A stretch of DNA of 57,124 nucleotides from Pseudomonadota bacterium (GTDB lineage Bacteria > Pseudomonadota > Alphaproteobacteria > Rhizobiales > Hyphomicrobiaceae): contig JAEWIJ010000032.1 of NCBI GenBank assembly GCA_023387235.1, forward strand, positions 1 to 57,124, given 5' to 3'. The position numbers were made by a program, and so were the translations under genes. The notes beneath the pieces are model-generated. The model saw only the letters and a list, made by a program, of their open reading frames with translations. It was not told where the DNA came from and did no database searches. Position 1 is the first letter of the stretch; every line of letters begins with the position of its first letter. Shown in pieces: positions 32,112 to 40,851 of the stretch.

Positions 32112-33896
32112 TTACCGGAGCTGCGGCGAGGCCGGCGCCACCTCGGTGCGCTTCTTGCGCTGCGCATCGCGGCGCGCCTGCTGGTTGGGCCGCTTCACGA
32201 CCTGCGTTCGTGCACGCGCCGGCAGGCCCTCGGCCAGCTTCGACTTGATCTTGTCGACATCTTCGGCCTCGGGATTGAGTGTCAGCGACTGGCTCCACTG
32301 GAAGCGGGCTTCACGCCGCCGGCCGACGCGCCAGTACGCATCGCCGAGATGGTCGTTGAGGATCGGATCCTGCGGCATCAGCTCGACGGCCCGCTCGAGA
32401 TAGCGCACCGCATCCCGGTAGTTGCCGAGCCGGTAATGCGCCCAGCCGAGGCTGTCGACGATGTGGCCGTCGTCCGGGCGCAGGCGCACGGCCTTGCGGA
32501 TGTGCTCCATGCCGAGCTTGAGGTTCTTGTTCTGGTCGACCCACGAGTAGCCGAGATAATTGAGCACCGATGGCTGGTCGGGTGCGAGCTTGAGCGCGCG
32601 CTGAAGATCGCTCTCCGCCTTCGGCCAGTTCTTGGACCGCTCATAGGCGGTGCCGCGCGCGAAGAAGAGGGTCCAATGCTGCTTCTGCGGCGGGCCGATC
32701 CGCTCCATGACGCGGTCGTAGTAGGTGATGGCCTCGTCATAGCGCTTGCGCGCCCGCATGATGTTGCCGAGGGCGTCGAGAGCGCGGACGTCGGCCGTGT
32801 CCTCATCCGCCATGCGCTCGAGCAACACTTGCGACTCGTCCACACGCTCGAGCTGGTTGAGCAGGAGCGCCTTCCTTACCTTGATCGATGACTCGATGGG
32901 CGTACCGGTGGGAATCCGCTCGTACGTGCGGATCGCACTCTCGTAGCGCTTCGTCGTCTCGTAGACCGACGCCAGCGCGGCGAGCGCGAAGGGCGAGGAC
33001 GGCTCGAGGTAGAGCGCAAGCTGCAGGTAGACGGTGCCGAAGCCGATGCCCCCCTCGCTCGACAGGGCCTCGCCGAGGCCAAAGAAGACTTCGGCCAGTC
33101 CCTCGCTCGGGCTCGTGACAAGCATCGGTATGTTGTCGCCGCGCTCGAGCGCCGCGCTCAGCGCGCTGATGTAGGGATGCACATTACCGGTCGTGCGCCG
33201 CGTATGGTCGGCAATGATCGAGCGCGCAAGCTTGCGATCGCCGCGCGCCGCCGCGTGCTGAGCATAAGCCAGCGTCAATCGCACGAGCCGCTGCTCGCTG
33301 CGGAAGGCCCGCTCAAAGAGCCGCCCCGCCTCCTGGTTGCGCCCGGCGAGATCGGCGATGAGCGCCCTGTGATAGCGAAGATAGAACTGTGCCCAGTCAG
33401 CCTGCTTGAGGCCGTCGAGCTGCGTCAGCGCGCCATCGACATCGCCCCGCGCGTAGCGCGCCCAGGCACCGGCAAGCGTGCTCGTCACCTCGCCGACGAG
33501 ACTGACCGACGCGCGCTTGAACAAATCGCCGGCGTCGGCATATTCGGAGCGTTTCGCCGCATCCACGCCAAGCACGAGGCCGGCAATCCGGTGGGAGGCG
33601 TGCGCCGAGAGCAGCCGGCGCGAGAGATCGACCGATTCGCCGATCTGCCCCTCCGTGAGATCCATGATGAGCGCCTGCTCGAGGAGCGTCTCGTTCGATG
33701 GATCCCGCGAAAGCGCCCGCTTGAAGAAGTGCGACGCCGATTCCGTATCGTGCAGGCCGCGCGCGACGCGGCCCGCGAGATAGCCGCCAAAGGATGGCCG
33801 GACATCGGTCTGGCTCTCGTCGCCGCGCGCGCTGGCGGGCTGGCAAAGCGGGCAGGCCACAAGGGCGGCGATCAGCGCGGCTCGCGCAAATGGCAT
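32112..33896 (-). CDS. Exported tetratricopeptide-repeat protein
   Basis: The 594-residue product has a short signal peptide (ARAALIAALVACPLCQPASA) and then many TPR units through to about residue 540: for example ESASHFFKRALSRDPSNETL, YESAIRTYERIP, YDEAITYYDRVMERIG, WPKAESDLQRALKLAPDQPS and YRDAVRYLERAVELMPQDP. It ends in a basic tail rich in Lys/Arg. Proteins of this kind directly upstream of ispE are common in alphaproteobacteria; a scaffold role in the periplasm or envelope is likely but not defined. It abuts ispE with no spacer. Confidence 0.88.
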   Translation of the reverse strand: MPFARAALIAALVACPLCQPASARGDESQTDVRPSFGGYLAGRVARGLHDTESASHFFKRALSRDPSNETLLEQALIMDLTEGQIGESVDLSRRLLSAHASHRIAGLVLGVDAAKRSEYADAGDLFKRASVSLVGEVTSTLAGAWARYARGDVDGALTQLDGLKQADWAQFYLRYHRALIADLAGRNQEAGRLFERAFRSEQRLVRLTLAYAQHAAARGDRKLARSIIADHTRRTTGNVHPYISALSAALERGDNIPMLVTSPSEGLAEVFFGLGEALSSEGGIGFGTVYLQLALYLEPSSPFALAALASVYETTKRYESAIRTYERIPTGTPIESSIKVRKALLLNQLERVDESQVLLERMADEDTADVRALDALGNIMRARKRYDEAITYYDRVMERIGPPQKQHWTLFFARGTAYERSKNWPKAESDLQRALKLAPDQPSVLNYLGYSWVDQNKNLKLGMEHIRKAVRLRPDDGHIVDSLGWAHYRLGNYRDAVRYLERAVELMPQDPILNDHLGDAYWRVGRRREARFQWSQSLTLNPEAEDVDKIKSKLAEGLPARARTQVVKRPNQQARRDAQRKKRTEVAPASPQLR

Positions 33897-34152
33897 CTCG
33901 TCTCTCCACAGGGCCGCACATCTTCGTGCTGCGCGCGCCTGAAAGTGCCCAGTCCACTGATCCGACCAACTGATCCGATCCCGGCCTGGGCAACTAGCCT
34001 AACAAGTGCGGCACTATCTTGGCCAGCCGAGCGCCGCTGAAATCAACTCAATTCTAGGTTTGCCGCATCCCGCTGCAGCATATGCCGCAAGGCCCGTTGC
34101 GCGGCCGGATAACACGAGAATGCCAGGCGCTATCAATCTTCTCGGCAGTATC

Positions 34153-34386
34153 TTAGTCCGCCCCGCCGCGGGCACGCGTCTCGAGATGCCGGCGCAGCGA
34201 GGCTTCGGCTGTCGCATAGGGCTCCTGCAGCTCGACGCTCCAGTAACGAAGCTCCGTCAGCGGGATTGGTTCCCCGGTCACGGCGCAGACGACATAGTCC
34301 CCCGGCGATACGACTTGGAACTCGCCGTCCAGGTATTTCACCTTGGCCTCGCCCCGGAAGCCGAACAGACGTTCAAAACGATTCAT
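34153..34386 (-). CDS. DUF2093 family small protein
   Basis: The 77-residue product begins MNRFERLFGFRGEAKVKYLD and contains FQVVSPGDYVVCAVTGEPIP and LRYWSVELQEPYATAEAS, the DUF2093 pattern found mainly in Hyphomicrobiales. Function unknown. The start is the ATG 34386; a longer frame upstream is arginine-rich and implausible. The single Cys lies in a VVCAVTG turn. It is divergent from thrS across 255 bases and has no close partner downstream. Confidence 0.88.
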   Translation of the reverse strand: MNRFERLFGFRGEAKVKYLDGEFQVVSPGDYVVCAVTGEPIPLTELRYWSVELQEPYATAEASLRRHLETRARGGAD

Positions 34387-34548
34387 CGGGCGGATCACGG
34401 CCTTTCTTTGATCGCCGAGGCACGGGCGCCCGCCCGCGTCGGCGGGCCGTACGTTACATGGACGGCCCCGCCCGCGCCAGCCGTCTCGCACGCGACACCT
34501 TGTGCCGCCGCCCTGCCGGACCAGTGTCATTCCGATAGCGCCCTAACC

Positions 34549-34568
34549 TTGACAGCCGGCCCCGGCTG
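34549..34568 (+). promoter_or_regulatory. Possible -35 box and GC dyad in the thrS leader
   Basis: TTGACA (34549-34554) is a perfect -35 hexamer, and overlapping it CAGCCGG / CCGGCTG (34553-34568) is a perfect 7-base inverted repeat with a two-base gap. No matching -10 box is visible 17 bases downstream, so this could equally be a hairpin in the leader. It is about 75-90 bases upstream of the thrS ATG. Confidence 0.25.
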
Positions 34569-34641
34569 CTGCCACAAGCCCCCTCCGCAAGACATCCGTC
34601 TTACCTGCGTGGTTGGCAGCGAGTGAGAGGAGCAGGATACC

Positions 34642-36603
34642 ATGGCCGAGATCACCCTGACATTTCCCGATGGCGCCAAGCGCCAGGTGCCCGCCGGCAC
34701 CACCGGCATCGACGTGGCGAAGTCGATCGCGCCGTCGCTCGCCAAGCGCACCGTCGCCATGGTCCTCAATGGGACGCTGAGCGATGCCGCCGACCCGATC
34801 ACGGCCGACGCCAGCATAAAATTCGTCTCGCGCACCGACCCGGAAGCCCTGGAGCTGATCCGGCACGATGCCGCGCACGTACTCGCCGAGGCCGTACAGG
34901 CTCTCTGGCCCGGTACTCAGGTTACCATCGGCCCGGTGATCGAGAACGGCTTCTTCTATGACTTCGCCAAGGCCGAGCCCTTCAAGCCCGAAGATCTCCC
35001 CGTCATCGAAAAGAAGATGCACGAGATCATCGCGCGCAACGCCGCCTTCAAGAAGGACGTGTGGAGCCGCGACAAGGCGAAGGACTACTTCCGCGCCAAG
35101 GGCGAACTCTTCAAGGTCGAGCTCGTCGACGCGATCCCCGAGGGCGAGGACGTCAAGATCTACAGCCAGGGCGAATGGCTCGATCTCTGCCGCGGTCCGC
35201 ACATGACGTCGACCGGCCAGGTCGGCAAGGCCTTCAAGCTCATGCGGTTCTCCGGGAGCTATTGGCGCGGCGACGCACAGGGTGCGCAGCTCCAGCGCAT
35301 CTACGGCACGGCCTTCGCCGAGGAAAAGGAGCTGTCCGCCTATCTCACTCAGCTCGAAGAGGCCGAAAAGCGCGATCACCGCAAGCTCGGGCGCGAGATG
35401 GATCTCTTCCATTTCCAGGACGACGCGCCGGGCACCGTCTTCTGGCATCCCAAGGGCTGGACGCTCTTCCAGGGCCTCATCGCCTATATGCGCCGCCGTC
35501 AGGTCGCCGAAGGTTATGTCGAGGTGAACTCGCCGCAGCTTCTCGAACGCTCGCTCTGGGAGACCTCGGGCCACTGGGAAACTTATCACGCGAACATGTT
35601 CGTCACCGAGACCGAGGACGAGCGGGTGTTCGCGCTGAAGCCCATGAACTGCCCGGGTCACGTGCAGATCTTCAAGCACGGCCTCAAGAGCTACCGCGAG
35701 CTGCCGATCAAGATCGCTGAGTTCGGCTGCGTGCATCGCTACGAGCCGTCGGGTGCGCTGCACGGTCTTATGCGTGTGCGCGCCTTCACGCAGGACGACG
35801 CGCACATCTTCTGCTCGGAGGACCAGATCGCCGAGCAGTGCCTCGATATCAACCAGTTCATGCTGTCGATCTACAAGGACTTCGACTTCGAGGACGTCCA
35901 CATCAAGCTCGCGACGCGGCCCGAGAAGCGCGTCGGCGCGGATGAGCTCTGGGACAAGGCCGAGAGCGCCATGATGGGTGTGCTCGACGAGATCAAGCGC
36001 GCCTCGAACGACCGTATCAAGACCTCGATCGCGGAGGGCGAGGGCGCGTTCTATGGCCCGAAGTTCGAGTATCACCTGCGCGACGCGATCGGCCGCACCT
36101 GGCAGTGCGGCACCACGCAGGTCGACTTCAACCTGCCCGCCCGCTTCGGCGCCTTCTACATCGACGCCAACAGCGAAAAGCGCACGCCGGTGATGATCCA
36201 TCGCGCCATGTTCGGCTCGCTGGAGCGCTTCATGGGCATTCTCACGGAGAACACCGCGGGGCACTTCCCGCTGTGGCTGGCGCCCGTGCAAGCCGTGATC
36301 GCCACGATCGTCTCGGATGCGGACGAGTACGCGCTGAAGGTCGCGGCGGAGCTGCGGCGCGCCGGACTGCGCGTCGAGACCGATCTTCGCAACGAGAAGA
36401 TCAACTACAAGGTGCGCGAGCATTCGCTGGCGAAGACGCCGGCAATTTTGGTCGTCGGCAAGCGCGAAGCCGAGGAGGGCAAGGTCGCCATGCGCCGGCT
36501 CGGCAGCAACGACAGCAAGACGCTGACGCTTGCCGAGGTGAAGGCCCTGCTCGTCGATGAAGGCGAGGCGCCGGACCTCAAGCGCGCGCGGGCGGGCGAC
36601 TGA
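34642..36603 (+). CDS. thrS: Threonine--tRNA ligase
   Basis: ThrRS charges tRNA-Thr and edits mischarged Ser. The 653-residue product has full domain structure: N-terminal TGS domain (FPDGAKRQVPAGTTGIDVA), the editing domain with RHDAAHVLAEAV (HxxxH) and later YDFAK, the class II core with motif 2 (EFGCVHRYEPSGALHGLMRVR split at Arg) and zinc-site Cys in MNCPGHVQIF with later His residues, motif 3 (HRAMFGSLERFMGIL), and a C-terminal anticodon-binding domain (LPLWLAP region to the end). The ATG has a GAGAGGAGCAGG ribosome site. It ends three bases before the exbD stop on the other strand, with no obvious terminator between. Confidence 0.98.
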   Translation: MAEITLTFPDGAKRQVPAGTTGIDVAKSIAPSLAKRTVAMVLNGTLSDAADPITADASIKFVSRTDPEALELIRHDAAHVLAEAVQALWPGTQVTIGPVIENGFFYDFAKAEPFKPEDLPVIEKKMHEIIARNAAFKKDVWSRDKAKDYFRAKGELFKVELVDAIPEGEDVKIYSQGEWLDLCRGPHMTSTGQVGKAFKLMRFSGSYWRGDAQGAQLQRIYGTAFAEEKELSAYLTQLEEAEKRDHRKLGREMDLFHFQDDAPGTVFWHPKGWTLFQGLIAYMRRRQVAEGYVEVNSPQLLERSLWETSGHWETYHANMFVTETEDERVFALKPMNCPGHVQIFKHGLKSYRELPIKIAEFGCVHRYEPSGALHGLMRVRAFTQDDAHIFCSEDQIAEQCLDINQFMLSIYKDFDFEDVHIKLATRPEKRVGADELWDKAESAMMGVLDEIKRASNDRIKTSIAEGEGAFYGPKFEYHLRDAIGRTWQCGTTQVDFNLPARFGAFYIDANSEKRTPVMIHRAMFGSLERFMGILTENTAGHFPLWLAPVQAVIATIVSDADEYALKVAAELRRAGLRVETDLRNEKINYKVREHSLAKTPAILVVGKREAEEGKVAMRRLGSNDSKTLTLAEVKALLVDEGEAPDLKRARAGD

Positions 36604-36606
36604 GCC

Positions 36607-37101
36607 TTACGGACTGCCGGCCGGCGGTGCAGCGGGAGCTGCCGGCGCCTGCGGCGCGTTCGGTGCGACAAACTCGGCGGGCTGCACGGCTTCCAGCGCG
36701 ACGAGCCCTACCTTGAGATAACCGGCGGCGCGGAGCTGATCGAGCACCGCGATGAGCTGGCCGTAGGGCACGGACTTGTCAGCACGCAGGAAAAGCCGCT
36801 TGTCGCGATTGCCTTCGGTGACGCGGGCGATCGTCGGCAGGAACATCGGCCTGCCTATGGTCTCCTCGCCGACGGCGATCTCGAGGTTCGCCTTGATCGT
36901 CACGTAGATCGGCTTCTCGGGGCGCGGCTGCGGCTTCGCTGTCGCGGCCGGGAGCTGCACGGCGATATCGACCGTTGAAAGCGGCGCCGCCACCATGAAG
37001 ACAATGAGCAGAACGAGGATCACGTCGATGAACGGCGTGACGTTGATCTCGCTCATCTCGCCGTCGTCATCGTCCTCGGTATCGCGTATGCCGCCTGCCA
37101 T
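36607..37101 (-). CDS. exbD: ExbD/TolR-type biopolymer transport protein
   Basis: ExbD is the bitopic stator partner of ExbB that uses the proton gradient to drive an outer-membrane-facing effector such as TonB. The 164-residue product has an acidic N-terminus, EINVTPFIDVILVLLIVFMV with the essential membrane Asp (near residue 26), and a periplasmic domain (IYVTIKANLEIAVG, KRLFLRADKSVPYGQLIAVLDQLRAAGY). It ends in an Ala/Pro-rich tail. It follows exbB by five bases. No tonB gene is nearby. Confidence 0.94.
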   Translation of the reverse strand: MAGGIRDTEDDDDGEMSEINVTPFIDVILVLLIVFMVAAPLSTVDIAVQLPAATAKPQPRPEKPIYVTIKANLEIAVGEETIGRPMFLPTIARVTEGNRDKRLFLRADKSVPYGQLIAVLDQLRAAGYLKVGLVALEAVQPAEFVAPNAPQAPAAPAAPPAGSP

Positions 37102-37106
37102 GGCGC

Positions 37107-38297
37107 TCAGCCCCGCCTGACCAGCGCGGCCGGCGGCGGCCTGCTCACAGCGCGGCGGTCGATGTCGCGGGACACCAGACGCTGGACCTCATCATTCGTC
37201 TCGCGAACAAGCGCACGGTACGTCGCGATCGAGCGGTTAAGCTGGTTGTAGAGGATCACCGCGGGGATGGCTGCGACGAGGCCGATGCCCGTCGCGAGCA
37301 GCGCCTCGGCGATGCCCGGCGCGACGACGGCAAGGCTCGTCGTCTGCGACTTCGAGATGCCGATGAAGCTGTTCATGATGCCCCAGACCGTGCCGAACAG
37401 CCCGACGAAGGGGCCGATCGCGCCGACGGTCGCGAGCAGGCTCATGCCGCGCCGCATCCGCCGCGTGAGCGTGGCCTCGAGACCGGTGAGGCGAGAGGCG
37501 ACCCGCTCTTTGAGACCGGCGCCATTGATCACATCCTCGGAGAGATGGATCTCGGCCTGTGCGAGCTGAACCATGCCACGCGCGACCGACGTGCGGCGCG
37601 TCAGATGCATGGCCGCCGAGTCGAGCGAGGGCTCTTCCAGAAGGGCCCTGAGGCCGCGGCGCAGACCTAAGCGCGCCGTGATCAGCTCCATGATCTTGGC
37701 GAGCCAGACCGTCCAGACGGCGAACGACGCAACGGCGAGGCCGATCATCACCGCTTTGACGACGATATCCGCCGCCATGAACATGCCCCACGGCGAAAGA
37801 TCGTGCGGCAGGTGCGGGGATCGTTCCGGATCGACGGGCGACGGACTGGCAATCGGTGCCGGCGATCCAATCTCGGCCGGCGAACCGGCCGGAGCTATCT
37901 GCCCACTCGCGTCGGGAGCCGGCGCGGCAGGCTGCGCCGTCGTCGGTAGATCCACGGGCGGCGCCGAGGGGGCGAACGGCGCGCTCGCGCTCGGAGTGGG
38001 TGCGACGCTGGGCGCCATTGGTGCAGGCGACGTGGCCGGAGGCGCTTGCGGGCTCGCCATGGGAGCCTGAGCAGCTGGCGCCGCCGCTGGAGGCGTCGTG
38101 GGCGCCGGTGCGACAGGCGCTGCGGACGCCGGCGGATCAGCGGGTACGGACTGTGCGAGCGGCGCTCCAAGCGGCAGCGCCAAGGCGAGGACAAGCGGCA
38201 GTGCGCGGCGCAGACGGCCGGCGACCCATTGGGCCCTGGCCCCGACCTCTCGACACCTTGAAGTGGCGGTTCTCACAGAGTTTTCCCTCATGCGCAT
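37107..38297 (-). CDS. exbB: ExbB/TolQ/MotA-type proton channel protein with long Ala/Pro-rich extension
   Basis: ExbB is the polytopic channel subunit of the ExbBD motor. The 396-residue product has a signal-like segment (LPLVLALALPLGAPLAQS), then an unusually long low-complexity Ala/Pro/Ser stretch to about residue 165, then the ExbB core: first helix MFMAADIVVKAVMIGLAVAS, cytoplasmic loop, and the conserved MSLLATVGAIGPFVGLFGTVWGIMNSF with the final helix IAEALLATGIGLVAAIPAV. An ATG two codons downstream is an alternative start. N-terminally extended ExbBs with cleavable leaders are known in alphaproteobacteria; the spacer is longer than needed to cross the periplasm. An AT-rich inverted repeat lies about 130 bases upstream. 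Confidence 0.93.
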   Translation of the reverse strand: MRMRENSVRTATSRCREVGARAQWVAGRLRRALPLVLALALPLGAPLAQSVPADPPASAAPVAPAPTTPPAAAPAAQAPMASPQAPPATSPAPMAPSVAPTPSASAPFAPSAPPVDLPTTAQPAAPAPDASGQIAPAGSPAEIGSPAPIASPSPVDPERSPHLPHDLSPWGMFMAADIVVKAVMIGLAVASFAVWTVWLAKIMELITARLGLRRGLRALLEEPSLDSAAMHLTRRTSVARGMVQLAQAEIHLSEDVINGAGLKERVASRLTGLEATLTRRMRRGMSLLATVGAIGPFVGLFGTVWGIMNSFIGISKSQTTSLAVVAPGIAEALLATGIGLVAAIPAVILYNQLNRSIATYRALVRETNDEVQRLVSRDIDRRAVSRPPPAALVRRG

Positions 38298-38427
38298 TCG
38301 CGGGCGACATGCCGGCCTATCCCCGGGGGCCTTGCTACAATTGATGACTCCCGTAGTCTAGTTTTAGTTTGCCGCAGCGCACGCCGCATGGTCGACCGCC
38401 ACGAGCGCATGGCCGATGCCGCGCGAA

Positions 38428-38449
38428 TATACTTGACTTGCATAGTATA
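38428..38449. promoter_or_regulatory. AT-rich inverted repeat, candidate operator for exbBD
   Basis: TATACT (38428-38433) and AGTATA (38444-38449) form a perfect 6-base inverted repeat with a 10-base spacer in an AT-rich patch of an otherwise GC-rich region, about 130 bases upstream of exbB. On the minus strand TATACT also resembles a -10 box. It does not match the classical Fur, Irr or RirA consensus as I know them. Confidence 0.35.
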
Positions 38450-38677
38450 GATTTGTTCTCTCGTTCCGCGCTTGCCGGGTCCCGGTGGTGCATCGGATCC
38501 GACGCCCGACGGGGCGACCGAATTGCCGGATCCAGGGAGACGCCAACCGAAGGGGGGTGGCCGATCCTGCATGTATGCCGGTCTTGCGGCCGCTCGGCGC
38601 CGCGCCTCGTCTCCGGAGGGTTCCTTGCCTCCCTGACCGGAGATCGGCCCAGGTGCCGTTTGGCTTGGCTGGCTGCC

Positions 38678-38732
38678 CCGCGGATGTTCCGGGCATGACA
38701 TGATCCCCCGATCATGTGCCGGGCATCCGCGG
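38678..38732. repeat. Long imperfect hairpin upstream of the enolase-superfamily gene
   Basis: The tip is CATGATC / GATCATG (38699-38705 with 38710-38716, CCCC loop). After bulges the stem continues with CCGCGGAT / ATCCGCGG at the base (38678-38685 against 38725-38732). It is a long palindrome with a strong GC base, lying about 130 bases upstream of the downstream ATG, and may be an extragenic repeat, a terminator-like element or part of a leader RNA. Confidence 0.5.
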
Positions 38733-38858
38733 GATCGGCCGCTCGATTGCTTCTCAGCCCTTCGCCTTGCGGTACCATCGGATCGTGACAGTATGCGCGG
38801 TCGCCAGCCGACTGCTCGCACCGCAGAGCTAAAAAAACATCACGGGAGAGAAGCGACC

Positions 38859-39950
38859 ATGGCCGCCATCGAGAAGATCGAAGCCGGATACTATCGCGTG
38901 CCGCTGCCGGTGCCGCTTTCGGACTCGACGCACGGCACGATGACCTCCTTCGAGCTGATCACCGCCCGCGTCCGCGATGCCGATGGCGCCGAGGGCGTGG
39001 GCTACACGTACACCACCGGCCACAATGGTGGCGCCGTAGCGCGCCTGCTCGCGCGCGACATTCCGGAGATCGTCGGAGCCGAGGATGCCGACCGCATCGA
39101 GCGCCTATGGCAGAAAGTCTGGTGGGGCTTGCACTATGGCGGACGCGGCGGCCCGAGCGTGCTGGCGCTGTCAGCCTTTGACATGGCGCTCTGGGATCTC
39201 AAGGCGCGGCGCGCGAACCTGCCGCTCTGGCGCCTGTTGGGCGGGAATGACCCGGCCGTTCCCTGCTATGCCGGCGGCATCGATCTCCACCTTTCGGTCG
39301 ACGATCTCGTCAAGGAGCACGACGCCAACCTCGCCAAGGGCTTTCGCGCCATCAAGATGAAGGCCGGACGCGCGCGCATGTCGGAGGACGTCGAGCGCAT
39401 CAAGGGCCTGCGCGCGCATCTCGGCGACGGCTTTCCGCTCATGGCCGATGCCAACATGGCCTGGACGGCCGATGAGGCCATACGACGGGCGCGCGCCTTC
39501 GAGCCCTATGGCCTGGTCTGGCTGGAAGAGCCTATCATTCCCGATGATGTCGCCGGACACGCACGCGTCGTGGCACATGGCGGCGTGCCGATCGCTACGG
39601 GCGAGAATTTGCGCTCGCTCTACGAGTTCAAGGCGCTCATTGCGGCCGGTGGCGTCAGCTTCCCGGAGCCGGACGTCACGAACTGCGGCGGCGTCACGGT
39701 TTTCATGAAGGTCGCCCACCTCGCCGAGGCGTACAACCTGCCCGTCACCTCCCACGGCGCGCACGACGTGTCGGTGCACCTTCTAGCCGCCTGCCCGAAC
39801 CGCAGCTTCCTCGAAATTCACGGCTTCGGGCTCGACCGCTATATCTGCGAAGCGCTTCCACTGCGCGAAGGCAATGCCATCGCACCCGACCGGCCCGGCC
39901 ACGGCATCAGCTTCGACTGGGCCGGCCTCGGCAAGCACGCAGTCGCTTAG
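38859..39950 (+). CDS. Enolase-superfamily dehydratase (mandelate racemase subgroup)
   Basis: The 363-residue product is a mandelate racemase/muconate lactonizing enzyme-type protein, magnesium-dependent, abstracting a proton alpha to a carboxylate. Residues expected for the mandelate racemase subgroup are all visible: KxK pair K166/K168 (AIKMKAG), metal ligands D197 (DANMAW), E223 (WLEEP) and E249 (ATGEN), and the Asp-His dyad D272/H299 (PDVTNCGG, TSHGAHD). That set favours an acid-sugar dehydratase (galactarate/talarate-like), but substrate cannot be read from sequence. The ATG 38859 has a GGGAGAG site. It stands alone between a large gap and a convergent DUF3008 gene. Confidence 0.93.
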   Translation: MAAIEKIEAGYYRVPLPVPLSDSTHGTMTSFELITARVRDADGAEGVGYTYTTGHNGGAVARLLARDIPEIVGAEDADRIERLWQKVWWGLHYGGRGGPSVLALSAFDMALWDLKARRANLPLWRLLGGNDPAVPCYAGGIDLHLSVDDLVKEHDANLAKGFRAIKMKAGRARMSEDVERIKGLRAHLGDGFPLMADANMAWTADEAIRRARAFEPYGLVWLEEPIIPDDVAGHARVVAHGGVPIATGENLRSLYEFKALIAAGGVSFPEPDVTNCGGVTVFMKVAHLAEAYNLPVTSHGAHDVSVHLLAACPNRSFLEIHGFGLDRYICEALPLREGNAIAPDRPGHGISFDWAGLGKHAVA

Positions 39951-39953
39951 GGC

Positions 39954-40148
39954 TCAGCGCTTGGCCTTGGCGGCGTGCTCCGGCTTTCCCTTGCGCTTCG
40001 TCTCGGCCATCTTCTTCAGCTCGGCCTCGCTCATGCTCTCGGCCATCCCGCGCGAGGCGCCTTTGAGCTCGCTCTTCTTCATGTCGCCGCGCTTGGCTGC
40101 CAGTGCCGCACCGGCTGCCTTCTGCTGGGCCTTGGATTTGGCTGGCAT
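39954..40148 (-). CDS. DUF3008 family small basic protein
   Basis: The 64-residue, Lys/Ala-rich product (MPAKSKAQQKAAGAALAAK, KKSELKGASRGMAESMSEAE, ELKKMAETKRKGKPEH) matches the DUF3008 family, small proteins widespread in alphaproteobacteria with unknown function. It is highly charged and likely helical or disordered. It ends three bases from the stop of the convergent enolase-superfamily gene and is divergent from sodC (117 bases). Confidence 0.88.
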   Translation of the reverse strand: MPAKSKAQQKAAGAALAAKRGDMKKSELKGASRGMAESMSEAELKKMAETKRKGKPEHAAKAKR

Positions 40149-40265
40149 GGTTGTTCTCCGCTAGGATTGATGGCCGCGGAACGCGCTCGCGGTCGAATGG
40201 TTCATGCCGGGAACGACTTGCTCTCACGACAGTTCGCCAACAATCAGTGTTTTGGGAGGTTCGAC

Positions 40266-40778
40266 ATGTTGAGGCTCTTACTTGTCTGCGCCAGCACGGT
40301 TGCTCTCGCCGCATCGGCTGCCATGGCACAGGACGCCAAGACCGCCACGGCGGCATTCATCAGCAAGGCTGGCAAGGAGGCAGGCACCGCCAAGCTCACG
40401 GGTACCGAGAAGGGCGTGCTCATAGAGCTGGACGTCAGCGGCCTTCCGGCAGGCCAGTGGGTTGCCTTCCATGTGCACGAGACCGGCTCATGCGAGCACG
40501 CGGGAGGGCACATGTCCGCCGGCGGCCATTTCAATCCCGGCAAGGCCGCTCATGGGTTCAACGATGCCAAGGGGCCGCATGCCGGTGACATGCCGAACCA
40601 GTACGTTGGCGCGGACGGCACGCTGAAGGCGCAGGTCTTCAACAGCTTCGTGCGTCTCGACAAGGGTGATACCGGCATTCTCGGCCGCGCCTTGATGATC
40701 CATGGCAAGGCCGACGACTACAAGAGCCAGCCCGCCGGCGACGCGGGTGACCGTCAAGCCTGCGCGGTCATCAAGTAA
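40266..40778 (+). CDS. sodC: Superoxide dismutase, Cu/Zn type (periplasmic)
   Basis: SodC converts superoxide to hydrogen peroxide and oxygen in the periplasm. The 170-residue product has a signal peptide (LLLVCASTVALAASAAMAQ) and the metal-site residues: H69 and H71 (FHVHETGSC), H88 (GGHFNP), H105 and D108 (PHAGDMPN) and H146 (MIHGKADDY). C76 and C166 should form the conserved disulfide, and R163 is the substrate-guiding arginine. The ATG 40266 has a GGGAGG site. A strong terminator follows. Confidence 0.96.
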   Translation: MLRLLLVCASTVALAASAAMAQDAKTATAAFISKAGKEAGTAKLTGTEKGVLIELDVSGLPAGQWVAFHVHETGSCEHAGGHMSAGGHFNPGKAAHGFNDAKGPHAGDMPNQYVGADGTLKAQVFNSFVRLDKGDTGILGRALMIHGKADDYKSQPAGDAGDRQACAVIK

Positions 40779-40797
40779 GGCGTGCGGACAAAAAAAG

Positions 40798-40832
40798 GAC
40801 GCGAGCGCAACAGCGGCGCTCGCGTCTTTCTT
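40798..40832 (+). terminator. Rho-independent terminator after sodC (probably bidirectional)
   Basis: An 11-base perfect stem, GACGCGAGCGC (40798-40808) with GCGCTCGCGTC (40816-40826), 7-base loop, followed by TTTCTTTT. A run of seven A bases (40790-40796) before the stem gives a T-run on the other strand, so it can also end the small minus-strand gene at 40852. Confidence 0.9.
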
Positions 40833-40851
40833 TTCGTCTATTTGTATCGAT

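Larger units (their letters stand above)
38298..38858. other. Divergent intergenic region, exbB / enolase-superfamily gene
   Basis: A 561-base gap without a credible gene. It holds an AT-rich inverted repeat (38428-38449) and a long imperfect hairpin (38678-38732), listed separately. Promoters for both flanking genes must lie here. Confidence 0.6.

Noticed and set aside
34543..36423. A very long open frame antisense to thrS, and similar long antisense frames over ftsA, murG/ftsW, mccB-like and hisD-like genes
   Set aside because: They lie opposite strongly conserved genes, have biased arginine/alanine/histidine composition and no family motifs; they are the usual mirror frames of GC-rich code.
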